Shown here: positions 8,317-17,357 of the stretch, one piece after another | How the letters are laid out: each line of letters begins with the position of its first letter | How positions within the stretch are numbered: the stretch's first letter is position 1 | Assembly: GCA_910579595.1 (NCBI GenBank) | Contig: CAJTVM010000002.1 | Location: forward strand, 13,582-77,581 | DNA from: an uncultured Oscillospiraceae bacterium | GTDB taxonomy: Bacteria > Bacillota > Clostridia > Oscillospirales > Oscillospiraceae | Direction of reading: 5' to 3' | Length of the DNA stretch: 64,000 nt | Made by a program: the position numbers and the translations under genes | The notes under the pieces: model-generated | The model's database searches: none | What the model was told of the DNA's origin: nothing | The model's input: only the letters and a program-made list of their open reading frames with translations

Positions 8317-9819
8317 ATGGAGAAGGAAATGTTCAGCCCAATGGCGATAGACGCCTTGGGCGAAATGATGAATATCAGCCTTGGCTCCTCTGCCACTGCG
8401 GTGTCGAATATGCTGGACCACCGGGTGGATATCACCACACCCACGGTTTCGGTGGTGAATGTCAAGGAGTTTTCCCTGGGCAACCTGGAGCCGGCGATCG
8501 GGGTTGAAATTAGGTATGTCGAGGGTCTGGAGGGCAGCAACATCATGCTGCTCAAGCGCAGCGACATCAAGGTTATCGTGGACATCCTCATGGGTATGGA
8601 GACGCCGGATGAGGAATTCGAACTCAACGAGCTGACTATCAGCTGTGTGTGCGAGGTCATGAACCAGATGATGGGCTCGGCGGCCACGGCCATGTCCGAT
8701 TTTCTGGGTTTCCGGGTGGATATTTCCACGCCGGAATCCTTTGAGTTGGACGATCTGGAACAGTTTAAGCAAGATCATATGCCTGTCGGCGCCGAACAGG
8801 TGGTGGTAGTCAGATTCTTCCTGAAAATTGAAAACGCGCTGGAAAGCGAGTTTATGAACGTCATGTCCGTGGAACTGGCCCAGGAGTTGCTGAAGGGTCT
8901 GGGCCTGGAGGGTGAGGCTGTTGCCGCAGCTCCCGAACCCACCGTGGCCCCCGAGCCTGCCCCGGCGCCCCCCGCGCCGGAACCCTCCGGCGGCAGCGAC
9001 AAGAAGATGAGCCAGGAGGAGATCGAGGCCATGCTGATGGGCAGCACGGCGGCTCCCGCGCCGGAGCCCTCCGGCGGCGATCGGAAGATGAGCCAGGAGG
9101 AGATCGAACGGATGCTGTCGGGCGGCGGCTCTGCGGAGCCTGCCCCGGCCCCCGCGCCGGAACCCTCCGGCGGCGGCGACAAGAAGATGAGCCAGGAGGA
9201 GATCGAACGGATGCTGTCGGGGATGGGCGGCGATCCGGCCCCCGCGCCCGATCCGGTGCCCGCACCCGCCCCCGCCCCCGCGCCTGCCGCGCAGACACCG
9301 CCCCAGGGCGCACCGGCGGCGCAGATGCCCCAGCCTGGGCAGATGCCCATGCCCTCCTACCCCATGCCCGGCCCCGACGGCCAGATGCAGGGCGGCTATA
9401 TGGGGTATCCCCCGATGTACTATCCGCCGTATCCCTACCCCTATCCGCCCCAGCCCGAGCAGCCCCAGAAGGCGCCCCCGGAGCCCAAGGTTATCGCCAC
9501 CAAGCCGATGCCCATGGAGCAGCTTGACGCCACAGAACGGCTGGGCAAGGAGCAGGCCCAGAACCTTGATCTCATCATGGAGGTGCCCCTCCAGGTGACA
9601 GTGGAAATCGGACGGGCCCGTAGGAAGGTGCAGGACATCCTGGAGTTTGCCAAGGGCTCCCTGGTGGTGCTGGATAAGCTGGCGGGCGACCAGGTGGATC
9701 TGTTTGTCAACGGCAAGTGCATCGCCCGGGGCGAGGTTGTGGTCATTGAGGACAACTTTGGTGTCCGAATTACGGAAATCGTACAGACTCCCAGCATTGA
9801 GTCCCTTTCTGGTAAATAA
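8317..9819 (+). CDS. fliY: Motor switch phosphatase FliY (CheC-like plus FliN domain) with three internal CheY-docking-like motifs
   Basis: FliY combines CheY-P phosphatase activity with the FliN part of the C ring. Residues 1-205 form the CheC-like domain with two E-x2-N active sites (ALGEMMNISLGSSATA near residue 10 and CEVMNQMMGSAATAMS near residue 110). Residues about 410-500 are the SpoA/FliN domain (MEVPLQVTVEIGRARRKVQD). The 200-residue linker is Pro/Ala/Gly-rich and contains three copies of KMSQEEIE(A/R)ML beginning at Met231, Met258 and Met291, resembling the LSQ-x-EID-x-LL CheY-binding peptide of FliM. In Bacillus FliY such a motif lies at the N-terminus; here the N-terminus lacks it. 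Length 500 exceeds the usual 370-400. Confidence 0.95.
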   Translation: MEKEMFSPMAIDALGEMMNISLGSSATAVSNMLDHRVDITTPTVSVVNVKEFSLGNLEPAIGVEIRYVEGLEGSNIMLLKRSDIKVIVDILMGMETPDEEFELNELTISCVCEVMNQMMGSAATAMSDFLGFRVDISTPESFELDDLEQFKQDHMPVGAEQVVVVRFFLKIENALESEFMNVMSVELAQELLKGLGLEGEAVAAAPEPTVAPEPAPAPPAPEPSGGSDKKMSQEEIEAMLMGSTAAPAPEPSGGDRKMSQEEIERMLSGGGSAEPAPAPAPEPSGGGDKKMSQEEIERMLSGMGGDPAPAPDPVPAPAPAPAPAAQTPPQGAPAAQMPQPGQMPMPSYPMPGPDGQMQGGYMGYPPMYYPPYPYPYPPQPEQPQKAPPEPKVIATKPMPMEQLDATERLGKEQAQNLDLIMEVPLQVTVEIGRARRKVQDILEFAKGSLVVLDKLAGDQVDLFVNGKCIARGEVVVIEDNFGVRITEIVQTPSIESLSGK

Positions 9820-9883
9820 ACATAGCCCCAGCGGCCTCCCTGCGAGGCATACAACATAAATTGAAAAAGGACGGATCAATACC

Positions 9884-10252
9884 ATGGCTAAGAAAATTCT
9901 GTTAGTGGACGATGCTGCTTTCATGCGCAAGATGATCAAGGACACCCTGGTCAAGAACGGCTACACCGAGGTGTTCGAGGCCGTGGATGGCGCTGATGCG
10001 GTAGAGAAGTTTGGCGAGATCGCCCCCGATCTGGTGGTCATGGACATCACCATGCCCAACATGGACGGCTTGGAGGCCCTGAAGGCCATCCGCGCCAAGG
10101 ACGGCAGCGCCAACGTGGTCATGTGCTCCGCCATGGGCCAGGAGTCCATGGTTATGGACGCAGTGCGCTCCGGCGCCAAGGACTTTATTGTCAAGCCCTT
10201 TAAGCCTGACCGTGTGCTCAAGACCGTTACCTCCATCTTGGGTGCGCCCTGA
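9884..10252 (+). CDS. cheY: Chemotaxis response regulator CheY
   Basis: Single-domain receiver, 122 residues, phosphorylated by CheA and dephosphorylated by FliY/CheC; it binds the switch. The acidic pair is VDDAAFMRK (Asp9-Asp10), the phospho-acceptor is Asp54 in VVMDITMPNMDG, the conserved Ser is in MCSAMGQ, and the Lys is in FIVKPFKPD. Typical Firmicutes location between fliY and fliO. Confidence 0.96.
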   Translation: MAKKILLVDDAAFMRKMIKDTLVKNGYTEVFEAVDGADAVEKFGEIAPDLVVMDITMPNMDGLEALKAIRAKDGSANVVMCSAMGQESMVMDAVRSGAKDFIVKPFKPDRVLKTVTSILGAP

Positions 10253-10257
10253 CGAAA

Positions 10258-10674
10258 ATGCCTCGCAGCGATAGCCTGATGATCGTATTATCCAGCGGAA
10301 GGCAGGGCGGCGGGCTGGAAAGCCTGCTCTCCCTGGTGTGGATGCTGGCGTGCGTGCTGGTCATCATTGTGCTGGCCTACCTGTTCACCAAATATGTGGC
10401 GGGCAGGGGAATCGGCAAACTGGGCCTGTCCGGCGGCTCGGACAGATTCAAGGTGCTCTCCCGCCTCTCTCTGGGGCGGGATCAGAGCGTGGCGCTGGTG
10501 AAGGCGGGGGAAAAGTACCTGCTGCTGGGGGTGGCCCCCTCGGGGGTCTCGCTGCTGAAGGAGATGACCCGGGAGGAGGCCGAGGCGCTGTACGCGCCGT
10601 CCTCTGATCAGCCTGCGCCCCCCAGCTTTGGCGAGGCGCTGCGCACTGTACTCAAGCAAAAGAAACCGAGGTGA
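10258..10674 (+). CDS. fliO: Flagellar biosynthesis protein FliO
   Basis: FliO helps assemble the FliPQR export gate. The 138-residue protein has one membrane helix near residues 22-46 (LVWMLACVLVIIVLAYLFTK), then a cytoplasmic SpoA-like domain with the pattern FKVLSRLSLGRDQSVALVKA-GEKYLLLGV, typical of FliO. It begins five bases after cheY and ends seven bases before fliP. The ATG at 10258 lacks a strong RBS; the ATG at 10279 (MIVLSSG) is an alternative start. Confidence 0.9.
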   Translation: MPRSDSLMIVLSSGRQGGGLESLLSLVWMLACVLVIIVLAYLFTKYVAGRGIGKLGLSGGSDRFKVLSRLSLGRDQSVALVKAGEKYLLLGVAPSGVSLLKEMTREEAEALYAPSSDQPAPPSFGEALRTVLKQKKPR

Positions 10675-10681
10675 GGTTGGG

Positions 10682-11362
10682 ATGCCCACAGACAGCTTGA
10701 TCAATATCAACGGCGACAGCGTACAGACGCTGGAAATCCTGTTCCTCACCACCATGATCGCCCTCTTGCCCTCCCTGCTGGTGATGATGACCTCGTTTAC
10801 GCGGTATATCATCTCCCTCTCTTTCCTGCGCACCGCTATGGGCACCCAGCAGACCCCGCCCAACGTAGTGCTGGTGGGGATTGCGCTGTTTCTCACCCTG
10901 CTCACCATGAACCCGGTGCTGGTGCGCATTCAGACGGAAGCCTGGGAGCCATATACCAACGAGGAGATCGGCGGGGAGGAATTTTTGGACCGGGCGGTTG
11001 TCCCATTGAAGGAGTTCATGCTGAACAACACGGAGTTAACCACCGTGCGGATGTACTGCGATCTGGCCCAGATGGATGTGCCTGAGGACAATGAGGAGTT
11101 TAACGGCATTGCCACGGATCTGCCCCTGCGGGTGATTGTGCCTGCTTTCATGACCACGGAGCTCCAGCGGGCGTTCTTTAACGGCTTCCTGCTCTACATA
11201 CCGTTCCTGCTCATTGACGTAATAGTCTCCTCAACTCTGATGTCCATGGGCATGATTATGTTGCCGCCGGCCATGATCTCAACCCCCTTCAAGCTGCTGT
11301 TGTTCATCTCGGTCAATGGCTGGGAGCTGATGTTCTCCAGCCTGATCCGAGGTGTGAACTGA
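10682..11362 (+). CDS. fliP: Flagellar export gate protein FliP
   Basis: Core subunit of the FliP5Q4R1 export gate in the membrane, 226 residues from this start. Conserved stretches are clear: SLININGDSVQTLEILFLTT, LVMMTSFTRYIISLSFLRTA, GTQQTPPNVVLVGIALFLT and YIPFLLIDVIVSSTLMSMGM. The ATG at 10682, after gaggttggg and seven bases beyond the fliO stop, is preferred over one at 10628 that would place 18 unrelated residues in front and overlap fliO. Confidence 0.96.
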   Translation: MPTDSLININGDSVQTLEILFLTTMIALLPSLLVMMTSFTRYIISLSFLRTAMGTQQTPPNVVLVGIALFLTLLTMNPVLVRIQTEAWEPYTNEEIGGEEFLDRAVVPLKEFMLNNTELTTVRMYCDLAQMDVPEDNEEFNGIATDLPLRVIVPAFMTTELQRAFFNGFLLYIPFLLIDVIVSSTLMSMGMIMLPPAMISTPFKLLLFISVNGWELMFSSLIRGVN

Positions 11363-11383
11363 TGAACCCCGAAAGGAGAAGCC

Positions 11384-11644
11384 ATGGATACCACACAGGT
11401 AATGGATCTGGTGCGGGACGCTGTGGGCGTGGCTATCAAGCTGTCCGCCCCCATGCTGTTGCTGAGTATGCTGGTGGGCGTGGTGGTGGCGATTTTCCAG
11501 GCGGTGACCCAAATCCATGAGCAGTCCATCGGTTTTGCGCTGAAGCTCATCGTGGTGATTGCGGTGCTTCTGCTGGCAGGTGGTTGGATGCTGGATACCC
11601 TGAAGGATTATACCATCCAGATTTTTGATCTGGTGGCCAGTTGA
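11384..11644 (+). CDS. fliQ: Flagellar export gate protein FliQ
   Basis: Small export-gate protein of 86 residues with two hydrophobic helices (SAPMLLLSMLVGVVVAIFQA and LKLIVVIAVLLLAGGWMLDT) and the family motif AVTQIHEQSIGFALK between them. Correct size and position between fliP and fliR. Confidence 0.96.
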   Translation: MDTTQVMDLVRDAVGVAIKLSAPMLLLSMLVGVVVAIFQAVTQIHEQSIGFALKLIVVIAVLLLAGGWMLDTLKDYTIQIFDLVAS

Positions 11645-11662
11645 ACGGGGGGCGGGTAATCC

Positions 11663-12430
11663 ATGTTTGACTGGTCGGGGCTGACCCTGTTCCTCTATAT
11701 CAGCGCCCGAGTAAGTGGATTTGTCCTCTTTAACCCGATTTTGGGGCGCAACAATATCCCCGCAGTTTTCCGAACCGGTATGGCGCTGGTGCTTTCCTGG
11801 TTTGTCCTGGGAGTGACCACCCAGGAGGTTCCGGTCCCATCGGGGCTGGTGATGTTCATGATGCATATGCTGCTGGAGTTGGCGCTGGGCTTCCTGCTGG
11901 GGATGGCGGTAAATTTCTTTTTCTACATCCCCCAGCTGGCGGGTTCCATGATCGACACCCAGATGGGCATGACCATGAACCAGATGTACGATGCCGGGGC
12001 GTCGGCCAACCTCTCGGTGAGCGGCATGATCCTCAATGTGCTCATGACGCTGCTGTTTTTCGCCGGGGGCGGACACCTTACCCTGCTGCGGATTTTCCTT
12101 ACGTCGGAGGCAATCGTTCCACTGGGAGCGGTGTCCATCGGCACATCCGTGTATCAGTACCTGCTGGAACTGTTTATCCAGTGTACGATATTGGCGGTAA
12201 AGCTGTGTATGCCGGTGCTGGTGGCGGAACTGATTGCCCAGGTGGGCATGGGGGTGCTGATGAAGGTGATCCCCCAGATCAACGTGTTTGCCATCAACAT
12301 CGAGCTGAAAGTGATCGTGGGCTTGGCCCTGCTGTTTATGCTGCTGATTCCATTCAGCGAGTTTTTGATTGACGCGGAGCGCGTCATGCTGGATACGCTC
12401 CACGAGATCCTGCTCCTGAGCGCCGGATAG
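11663..12430 (+). CDS. fliR: Flagellar export gate protein FliR
   Basis: Membrane protein of 255 residues forming the export gate with FliP and FliQ. It has six or so hydrophobic segments, the family motifs RVSGFVLFNPILGRNNIPA, LAGSMIDTQMGMTMNQMYD and LVAELIAQVGMGVLMKVIPQ, and ends shortly before flhB. FliR contacts FlhB in the assembled gate. Confidence 0.95.
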   Translation: MFDWSGLTLFLYISARVSGFVLFNPILGRNNIPAVFRTGMALVLSWFVLGVTTQEVPVPSGLVMFMMHMLLELALGFLLGMAVNFFFYIPQLAGSMIDTQMGMTMNQMYDAGASANLSVSGMILNVLMTLLFFAGGGHLTLLRIFLTSEAIVPLGAVSIGTSVYQYLLELFIQCTILAVKLCMPVLVAELIAQVGMGVLMKVIPQINVFAINIELKVIVGLALLFMLLIPFSEFLIDAERVMLDTLHEILLLSAG

Positions 12431-12518
12431 CGCGGCAGGATGCGTGATTTGACCCTCCCCTCCCGGCGTCGCCCCACAGGGATGGGGGGCGGCTGCGGCG
12501 GCAAGGGGGGGATGGACG

Positions 12519-13589
12519 TTGCCCGAGGGAAATAAAACAGAAAAAGCAACGCCAAAAAAGCGACGGGACGAACGAAAAAAAGGCAACGTTTTCATGAGCC
12601 GGGATGCGGTGGCGGTGGCCAGCCTGCTGGGCACCTTTGGCGCGCTGTGGCTGCTGACCAGCTCCTTTGCCAACGAGATGGCCAAGTTCATGATGCTGTG
12701 CCTGACCACCATGGGGGAGGAATCCCGGGAGGTGGGCAGCGTGTCCGGTGAGCTGGCAGTCCAGGGGATAGTGACCATGGGCAAGACCGTGGGGCCGCTG
12801 GTGGCGGTGGCGATTTTATGCGCTGTGGCGGCCACCTTTGCCCAGACCCGTTTTCTGGTGAGCACCGAGTCCCTTCGTCCTAAGTTCAGCCGTCTCAGTC
12901 CCCTGCAAGGTATCAAGCGGCTGTTTTCCCTGAAAAGCGTCATTGAGACGCTGAAGAATCTGATCAAAATCGTCATCCTGCTGGCAATCATTTTTTTGAG
13001 CATCCGGGATATGTTCCTGGAAAGCTCCAACTACCTGTACACGGATCTGTCCGCCGCAGTGGTCCACCTGGTGGAGGTGGCGTGGGCCATGGTGATTCGA
13101 ATCTGCATCGCCTTTGTGGCGGTGGCCGCCATGGACTTTTTCTACCAGTGGTGGGATTACGAGCGGCAGATGAAAATGACCAAGCAGGAAGTAAAGGAAG
13201 AATATAAACAGATGGAAGGCGACCCCCAGGTGAAGGGGAAGATCAAGGAGATCCAGCGCCGCCGGGCCCAGCAGCGCATGATGCAGCAGGTGCCCGGGGC
13301 GGATGTGGTCATCCGTAACCCGACCCACTTCGCCGTGGCCCTCCGGTACAAGCCGGAAGAGGATGACGCCCCCATCGTGCTGGCCAAGGGCCAGGATAAC
13401 GTGGCCATGAAGATCGTAGAGATCGCTGAACAGCACAAGGTGGCAGTGATTGAGAACGTCCCGCTGGCCCGGGCGCTGTACGCCGAGGCGGAGCTAAACC
13501 AGTTCATCCCACCCAGCCTGTATGAAGCGGTGGCGGAGGTGTTGGTGTACATTTTCAAGCTGAACGACAGGAAGCAGATCGTGAAGTAG
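12519..13589 (+). CDS. flhB: Flagellar export switch protein FlhB (TTG start)
   Basis: FlhB is the substrate-specificity switch of the export apparatus. The N-terminal residues NKTEKATPKKRRDERKKGNV are characteristic. Four membrane helices follow between about residues 30 and 215, and the cytoplasmic autocleavage motif NPTH is at residues 267-270 (VIRNPTHFAVALRY), with cleavage expected between Asn and Pro. Total 356 residues is normal. The start is a TTG after a run of G (aagggggggatggacg); no ATG or GTG in frame keeps the conserved N-terminus. Confidence 0.95.
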   Translation: MPEGNKTEKATPKKRRDERKKGNVFMSRDAVAVASLLGTFGALWLLTSSFANEMAKFMMLCLTTMGEESREVGSVSGELAVQGIVTMGKTVGPLVAVAILCAVAATFAQTRFLVSTESLRPKFSRLSPLQGIKRLFSLKSVIETLKNLIKIVILLAIIFLSIRDMFLESSNYLYTDLSAAVVHLVEVAWAMVIRICIAFVAVAAMDFFYQWWDYERQMKMTKQEVKEEYKQMEGDPQVKGKIKEIQRRRAQQRMMQQVPGADVVIRNPTHFAVALRYKPEEDDAPIVLAKGQDNVAMKIVEIAEQHKVAVIENVPLARALYAEAELNQFIPPSLYEAVAEVLVYIFKLNDRKQIVK

Positions 13590-13644
13590 CAAAGCCCCGC
13601 ACAGCCGTCTTTCAGGCTTTGCTCCGACGAGGAGGTGACCACCC

Positions 13645-15750
13645 ATGCTGAAGCGCATTACCAACAATGCAATATCCCTGTTTGTGGTGGTCGTGGTCAT
13701 GTTCCTGTTCATCCCGTTGAACCCCGCCATCCTGGACATCCTGCTGGTGATCAACATCGGGCTGTCCGTCATGATCCTGATGATCACCATGAACATCTCG
13801 GAGGCACTGGATTTCTCCATTTTTCCATCCCTGCTGCTCATTACCACCCTGTTCCGGCTGGGCATGAACGTGTCCAGTACCCGGATGATCCTCACCACCG
13901 GCGACCCCGGCGTGGTCATCCGCAACTTCGGACAGCTTATCACCCAGGGTGATATTGTAGTCGGTTTCGTCATCTTCTTCATCATCGTGCTGGTGCAGCT
14001 CATTGTCATCACCAAGGGTGCGGAGCGCGTGTCCGAGGTTGCCGCCCGGTTCACCCTGGACGCCATGCCCGGCAAGCAGATGGCCATTGACGCCGATTTG
14101 TCCTCCGGCCTGATCGACGAACAGGCCGCCCGGATCCGCCGGGAGAAGATCCAAAAGGAAGCCGACTTCTACGGCGCCATGGACGGCGCCACCAAGATCG
14201 TCAAGGGCGACTCCACCATGTCCATCATCATCACGGTGATCAACCTGGTGGGTGGCCTGCTCATCGGTATGATGAGCAGGGGGATGAGTGCGGGCGAGGC
14301 GATGAGTGAGATCTGCATCCTCACCATCGGCGACGGCCTGGTGTCCCAGATCCCGTCCCTGATGATCTCCACCGCAACCGGCATGATCGTTACCCGTTCC
14401 GTGTCCGACGGCAGCCTGAACACGGATGTTACCGCCCAGTTCCTGGCCCAGCCCCGGGCCATCCTGACCACCGGCGTCATCCTGGCCATTCTGGCCGTGA
14501 TCCCCGGCACGCCTACCGTCCCGCTGATGATCGGCGGTGTGGCCCTGATTGCCGGCGGCTACTTCCTGATGCGTCAGATGGCTGCGGCTGCCCAGGCGGA
14601 GACTGCGGCGGCCCAGGCCCCCGAGGAAGCCCCGGAGCTGGCCGCGCCCAGCGAAAACGACTACTACCGGGATATCAATAATGTTTACACCCTGCTGTCG
14701 GTGGAGCCGGTGGAGATGGAATTTGGCTACAGCCTGATCCCCATGGTGGACGAACGCCACGGCGGCAAGCTCACCAGCCGAATCGTCATCTTCCGGCGGC
14801 AGTACGCCCAGGATATGGGCTTCGTCATCCCCGCCATCCGCCTCCACGACTCGTCATCCCTGGGCACCAACCAGTACGCTATCCGTGTCAAGGGCGAGGT
14901 GGTGGCCGAGGGCGAGATCCTGGTGGACTACTATTTAGCGCTTGAGCCGCCCAATCCGCTGGGGGAGATCGACGGCATCGAAACCATCGAGCCGGCCTAC
15001 GGCATCCCATCCCGGTGGATTCTGCCGGAGAACAAGGAGATGGCGGAGATCTACGGCTACAACGTCATCGACCCCCTGTCCGTCATGCTGACCCATTTGG
15101 CGGAGACGGTGAAAAAGCACGCTTACGAGTTGCTGGATCGGGCGGAAACCATCCGCCTGGTGGAAAATCTGAAGCAGTCCGCCCCGGAGCTTGTGGAGGA
15201 GGCGGTGCCGGGGATCGTCCCCTACGCAAAACTGGAAAAGCTGCTGCGCAGCCTGCTCCAGGAGGGGGTGCCAATCAAGGATCTGGCTACCATTGTGGAG
15301 ACCGCCGCAGATTCCTTCTCCCAGGGCAGGGATTTGGACATGACCATTGAGCAGGTACGCGGCGCGTTGGCTCGTACCATCACGAGGCGCTTCTGCGAGG
15401 ATGGGCAGCTCCGGGTCATCACCTTGGACGCCGAGGTGGAGAAGCGGATTATCTCCTCCCTCACCCGCAACGAGCAGGGCGTGTACTTGGCCATGGGCCC
15501 CGAGCTGATGCAAACCATTATCTCCCAGCTCGCCGAGCACCTGAAGAAGTTCGGCGACCTGTCCCAGACGCCGGTAATCTTGGTCAGCCAGGTGATTCGA
15601 GGCTATTTCAGCAAGATGATCAGCCAGTTCTATCCCAATGTTTACGTGCTGTCCTTTAATGAGATCACCAACAGCGTACAGATCCAGGCCCTCGGCAACA
15701 TCACCACCGAGTCGCCCCTGATGGCCCAGAGAAGGGCGGTGGGCTCATGA
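13645..15750 (+). CDS. flhA: Flagellar export platform protein FlhA
   Basis: Largest integral component of the export gate, 701 residues. About eight membrane helices occupy residues 10-305, with the FHIPEP-family loop between them (EADFYGAMDGATKIVKGD, and RRLFxLGMN-like LFRLGMNVSSTR). The cytoplasmic domain from about 330 binds FliJ and substrate-chaperone complexes. The stop codon overlaps the fliA start (ATGA at 15747-15750). In many Firmicutes flhF and flhG follow here; they are absent. Confidence 0.97.
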   Translation: MLKRITNNAISLFVVVVVMFLFIPLNPAILDILLVINIGLSVMILMITMNISEALDFSIFPSLLLITTLFRLGMNVSSTRMILTTGDPGVVIRNFGQLITQGDIVVGFVIFFIIVLVQLIVITKGAERVSEVAARFTLDAMPGKQMAIDADLSSGLIDEQAARIRREKIQKEADFYGAMDGATKIVKGDSTMSIIITVINLVGGLLIGMMSRGMSAGEAMSEICILTIGDGLVSQIPSLMISTATGMIVTRSVSDGSLNTDVTAQFLAQPRAILTTGVILAILAVIPGTPTVPLMIGGVALIAGGYFLMRQMAAAAQAETAAAQAPEEAPELAAPSENDYYRDINNVYTLLSVEPVEMEFGYSLIPMVDERHGGKLTSRIVIFRRQYAQDMGFVIPAIRLHDSSSLGTNQYAIRVKGEVVAEGEILVDYYLALEPPNPLGEIDGIETIEPAYGIPSRWILPENKEMAEIYGYNVIDPLSVMLTHLAETVKKHAYELLDRAETIRLVENLKQSAPELVEEAVPGIVPYAKLEKLLRSLLQEGVPIKDLATIVETAADSFSQGRDLDMTIEQVRGALARTITRRFCEDGQLRVITLDAEVEKRIISSLTRNEQGVYLAMGPELMQTIISQLAEHLKKFGDLSQTPVILVSQVIRGYFSKMISQFYPNVYVLSFNEITNSVQIQALGNITTESPLMAQRRAVGS

Positions 15751-16589
15751 GCATGGAAATGCTGGAACGGCAATACACCGAGGCCGAGATTGAGGCCATG
15801 GAAACGCCCGACCTGCTGGCCCTCTACAAGCGCACAGGGGACGAGGCGCTGAAATGGCCCCTGGTGCTGCGGTATGAGGGGCTGATCAAAAGCGCCGCCC
15901 TGCAAATCCGGGGTGTATACAGCAGCTTTGCCCAGGTGGACGACATCGTCAGCGAGGGCATCCTCACCCTGCTCAGTTCCATCGACAAGTTCGACCCGGA
16001 GAAGGGCATCAAGTTCGAGACCTATGTGGCCAAACGTATCCGGGGCATGGTCATCGACCTGGCCCGGAAGCAGGATTGGCTGCCGCGGAACATCCGGCAG
16101 CGGGCCAAGGAGATCGATGCTGCGGTGTCCACCCTGGCCAACGAGCTGGGCCGGTTCCCTACGGATCAGGAGGTGGCCCAGCAGCTGGGCATTCCCACTG
16201 ACAAGTACCAGAAGGAAGCGGCCCGGGTGGCGCTGTCCAATACCCTGTCCCTGGACGCGCTGATGGATGCCCGGGATATGGAGGGCTACCACTTTGAGGT
16301 ATCCGATCAGGATCCCAAGCTCCAGCCGGAGCTGGTGCTGGAGGATCGGGAGCTGCAGGAGATGTTGGCGGGCGGAATCGCCTCCCTCCAGGAAAATGAG
16401 CAGATTGTGCTGTCCCTTTATTATGAGAAAAACCTCCATATGAAAGAGATTGCTCAGGTGATGGGAGTGAGCGAACCGCGCATCTCCCAGATCCACTCCC
16501 GCGCCATCCAGAAGCTGCGGGAGCATATGGGCTCCTATATGAACAGCGAAGCCCCAGCAAAAACCTCTAAAAAGCGGAAGAAGGCGTGA
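15747..16589 (+). CDS. fliA: Flagellar sigma factor sigma-28 (FliA/SigD)
   Basis: RNA polymerase sigma factor for late flagellar and chemotaxis genes, 280 residues. Region 2 is visible in ILTLLSSIDKFDPEKGIKFE and TYVAKRIRGMVIDLARKQDW, region 3 in RQRAKEIDAAVSTLANELGR with the PTDQEVAQQLGI helix, and region 4 in ENEQIVLSLYYEKNLHMKEI followed by MGVSEPRISQIHSRAIQKLR. It is translationally coupled to flhA by a four-base overlap. A C-terminal Lys tail is unremarkable. Confidence 0.95.
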   Translation: MSMEMLERQYTEAEIEAMETPDLLALYKRTGDEALKWPLVLRYEGLIKSAALQIRGVYSSFAQVDDIVSEGILTLLSSIDKFDPEKGIKFETYVAKRIRGMVIDLARKQDWLPRNIRQRAKEIDAAVSTLANELGRFPTDQEVAQQLGIPTDKYQKEAARVALSNTLSLDALMDARDMEGYHFEVSDQDPKLQPELVLEDRELQEMLAGGIASLQENEQIVLSLYYEKNLHMKEIAQVMGVSEPRISQIHSRAIQKLREHMGSYMNSEAPAKTSKKRKKA

Positions 16590-16593
16590 TAGT

Positions 16594-17343
16594 ATGTTCA
16601 AAGGCTTTTACAACCTCACCTCTGGAATGCTTACCCAGCAGCGGCACCTGAACGTGGTGGGCAACAACATGGTGAATGTTTCCACCGCGGGTTTCAAGGA
16701 GAGCCGGTACACCGCCACTACTTTTGACGATGTGATGTACGCACGGGTGGGCAACAAGGAGAAAATTTATACTGATATCGGCCGGCAGAGCTACATCCGG
16801 GCCAATAGTGAGATCTACGTCAATCATGAGCAGGGGATACCCGAGCCTACCAACATCCCCTTGGATTTCGCCATCATGGGGGAGGGCTTCTTTGCCATCC
16901 AGGACGAGGAGGGCAACACCACCTATACCCGGGCGGGCAGCTTCTCCCTGGACGAGGAGGGCTATTTGTGCTTCCCCGGCCGGGGCTACGTGATGGATCC
17001 TCAGGGTCAGCGCATCCTGCTCCAGACCGACAAGATCACCGCCGATGCCCAGGGGAACATCCTCAACGAGGACGGCGGCTTCCTGGGGCAGGTGGGGGTG
17101 TACACCTTTGACGACACCGCCGAGCTGGAGCATGACGGCAACGGCTTTTTTACCGGCGATGGGGCGGAGGCGGCGGAAAACCCCAGCCTGCTGTGGAAGT
17201 ATGTGGAGCGCTCCAACGTGGAGCTGATCCGGCAGATGACCGACATGATCACCTGCCAGCGGGCGCTGCAGAGCTGCGCGTCGGTGACCAAAATGTACGA
17301 CGAGGTTATGGGACACGCCGCCAGCGACGTGGGCCGGCTGTGA
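16594..17343 (+). CDS. Flagellar rod protein, FlgF/FlhO type
   Basis: Axial basal-body protein of 249 residues with the N-terminal rod signature (LNVVGNNMVNVSTAGFKESR), the central motif LDFAIMGEGFFAIQDEEGN, and the C-terminal helix containing RSNVELIRQMTDMITCQRAL. It is one of two tandem rod genes after fliA, matching the flhO-flhP arrangement of Bacillus. Which of FlgF and FlgG it corresponds to cannot be settled by eye, so no symbol is given. Confidence 0.88.
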   Translation: MFKGFYNLTSGMLTQQRHLNVVGNNMVNVSTAGFKESRYTATTFDDVMYARVGNKEKIYTDIGRQSYIRANSEIYVNHEQGIPEPTNIPLDFAIMGEGFFAIQDEEGNTTYTRAGSFSLDEEGYLCFPGRGYVMDPQGQRILLQTDKITADAQGNILNEDGGFLGQVGVYTFDDTAELEHDGNGFFTGDGAEAAENPSLLWKYVERSNVELIRQMTDMITCQRALQSCASVTKMYDEVMGHAASDVGRL

Positions 17344-17357
17344 TGAGGTGAGGTAGT

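Noticed and set aside
8986..9300. Frameshift or assembly artefact in the fliY repeat region
   Set aside because: The frame stays open, the repeats are in phase, and both flanking domains are intact.
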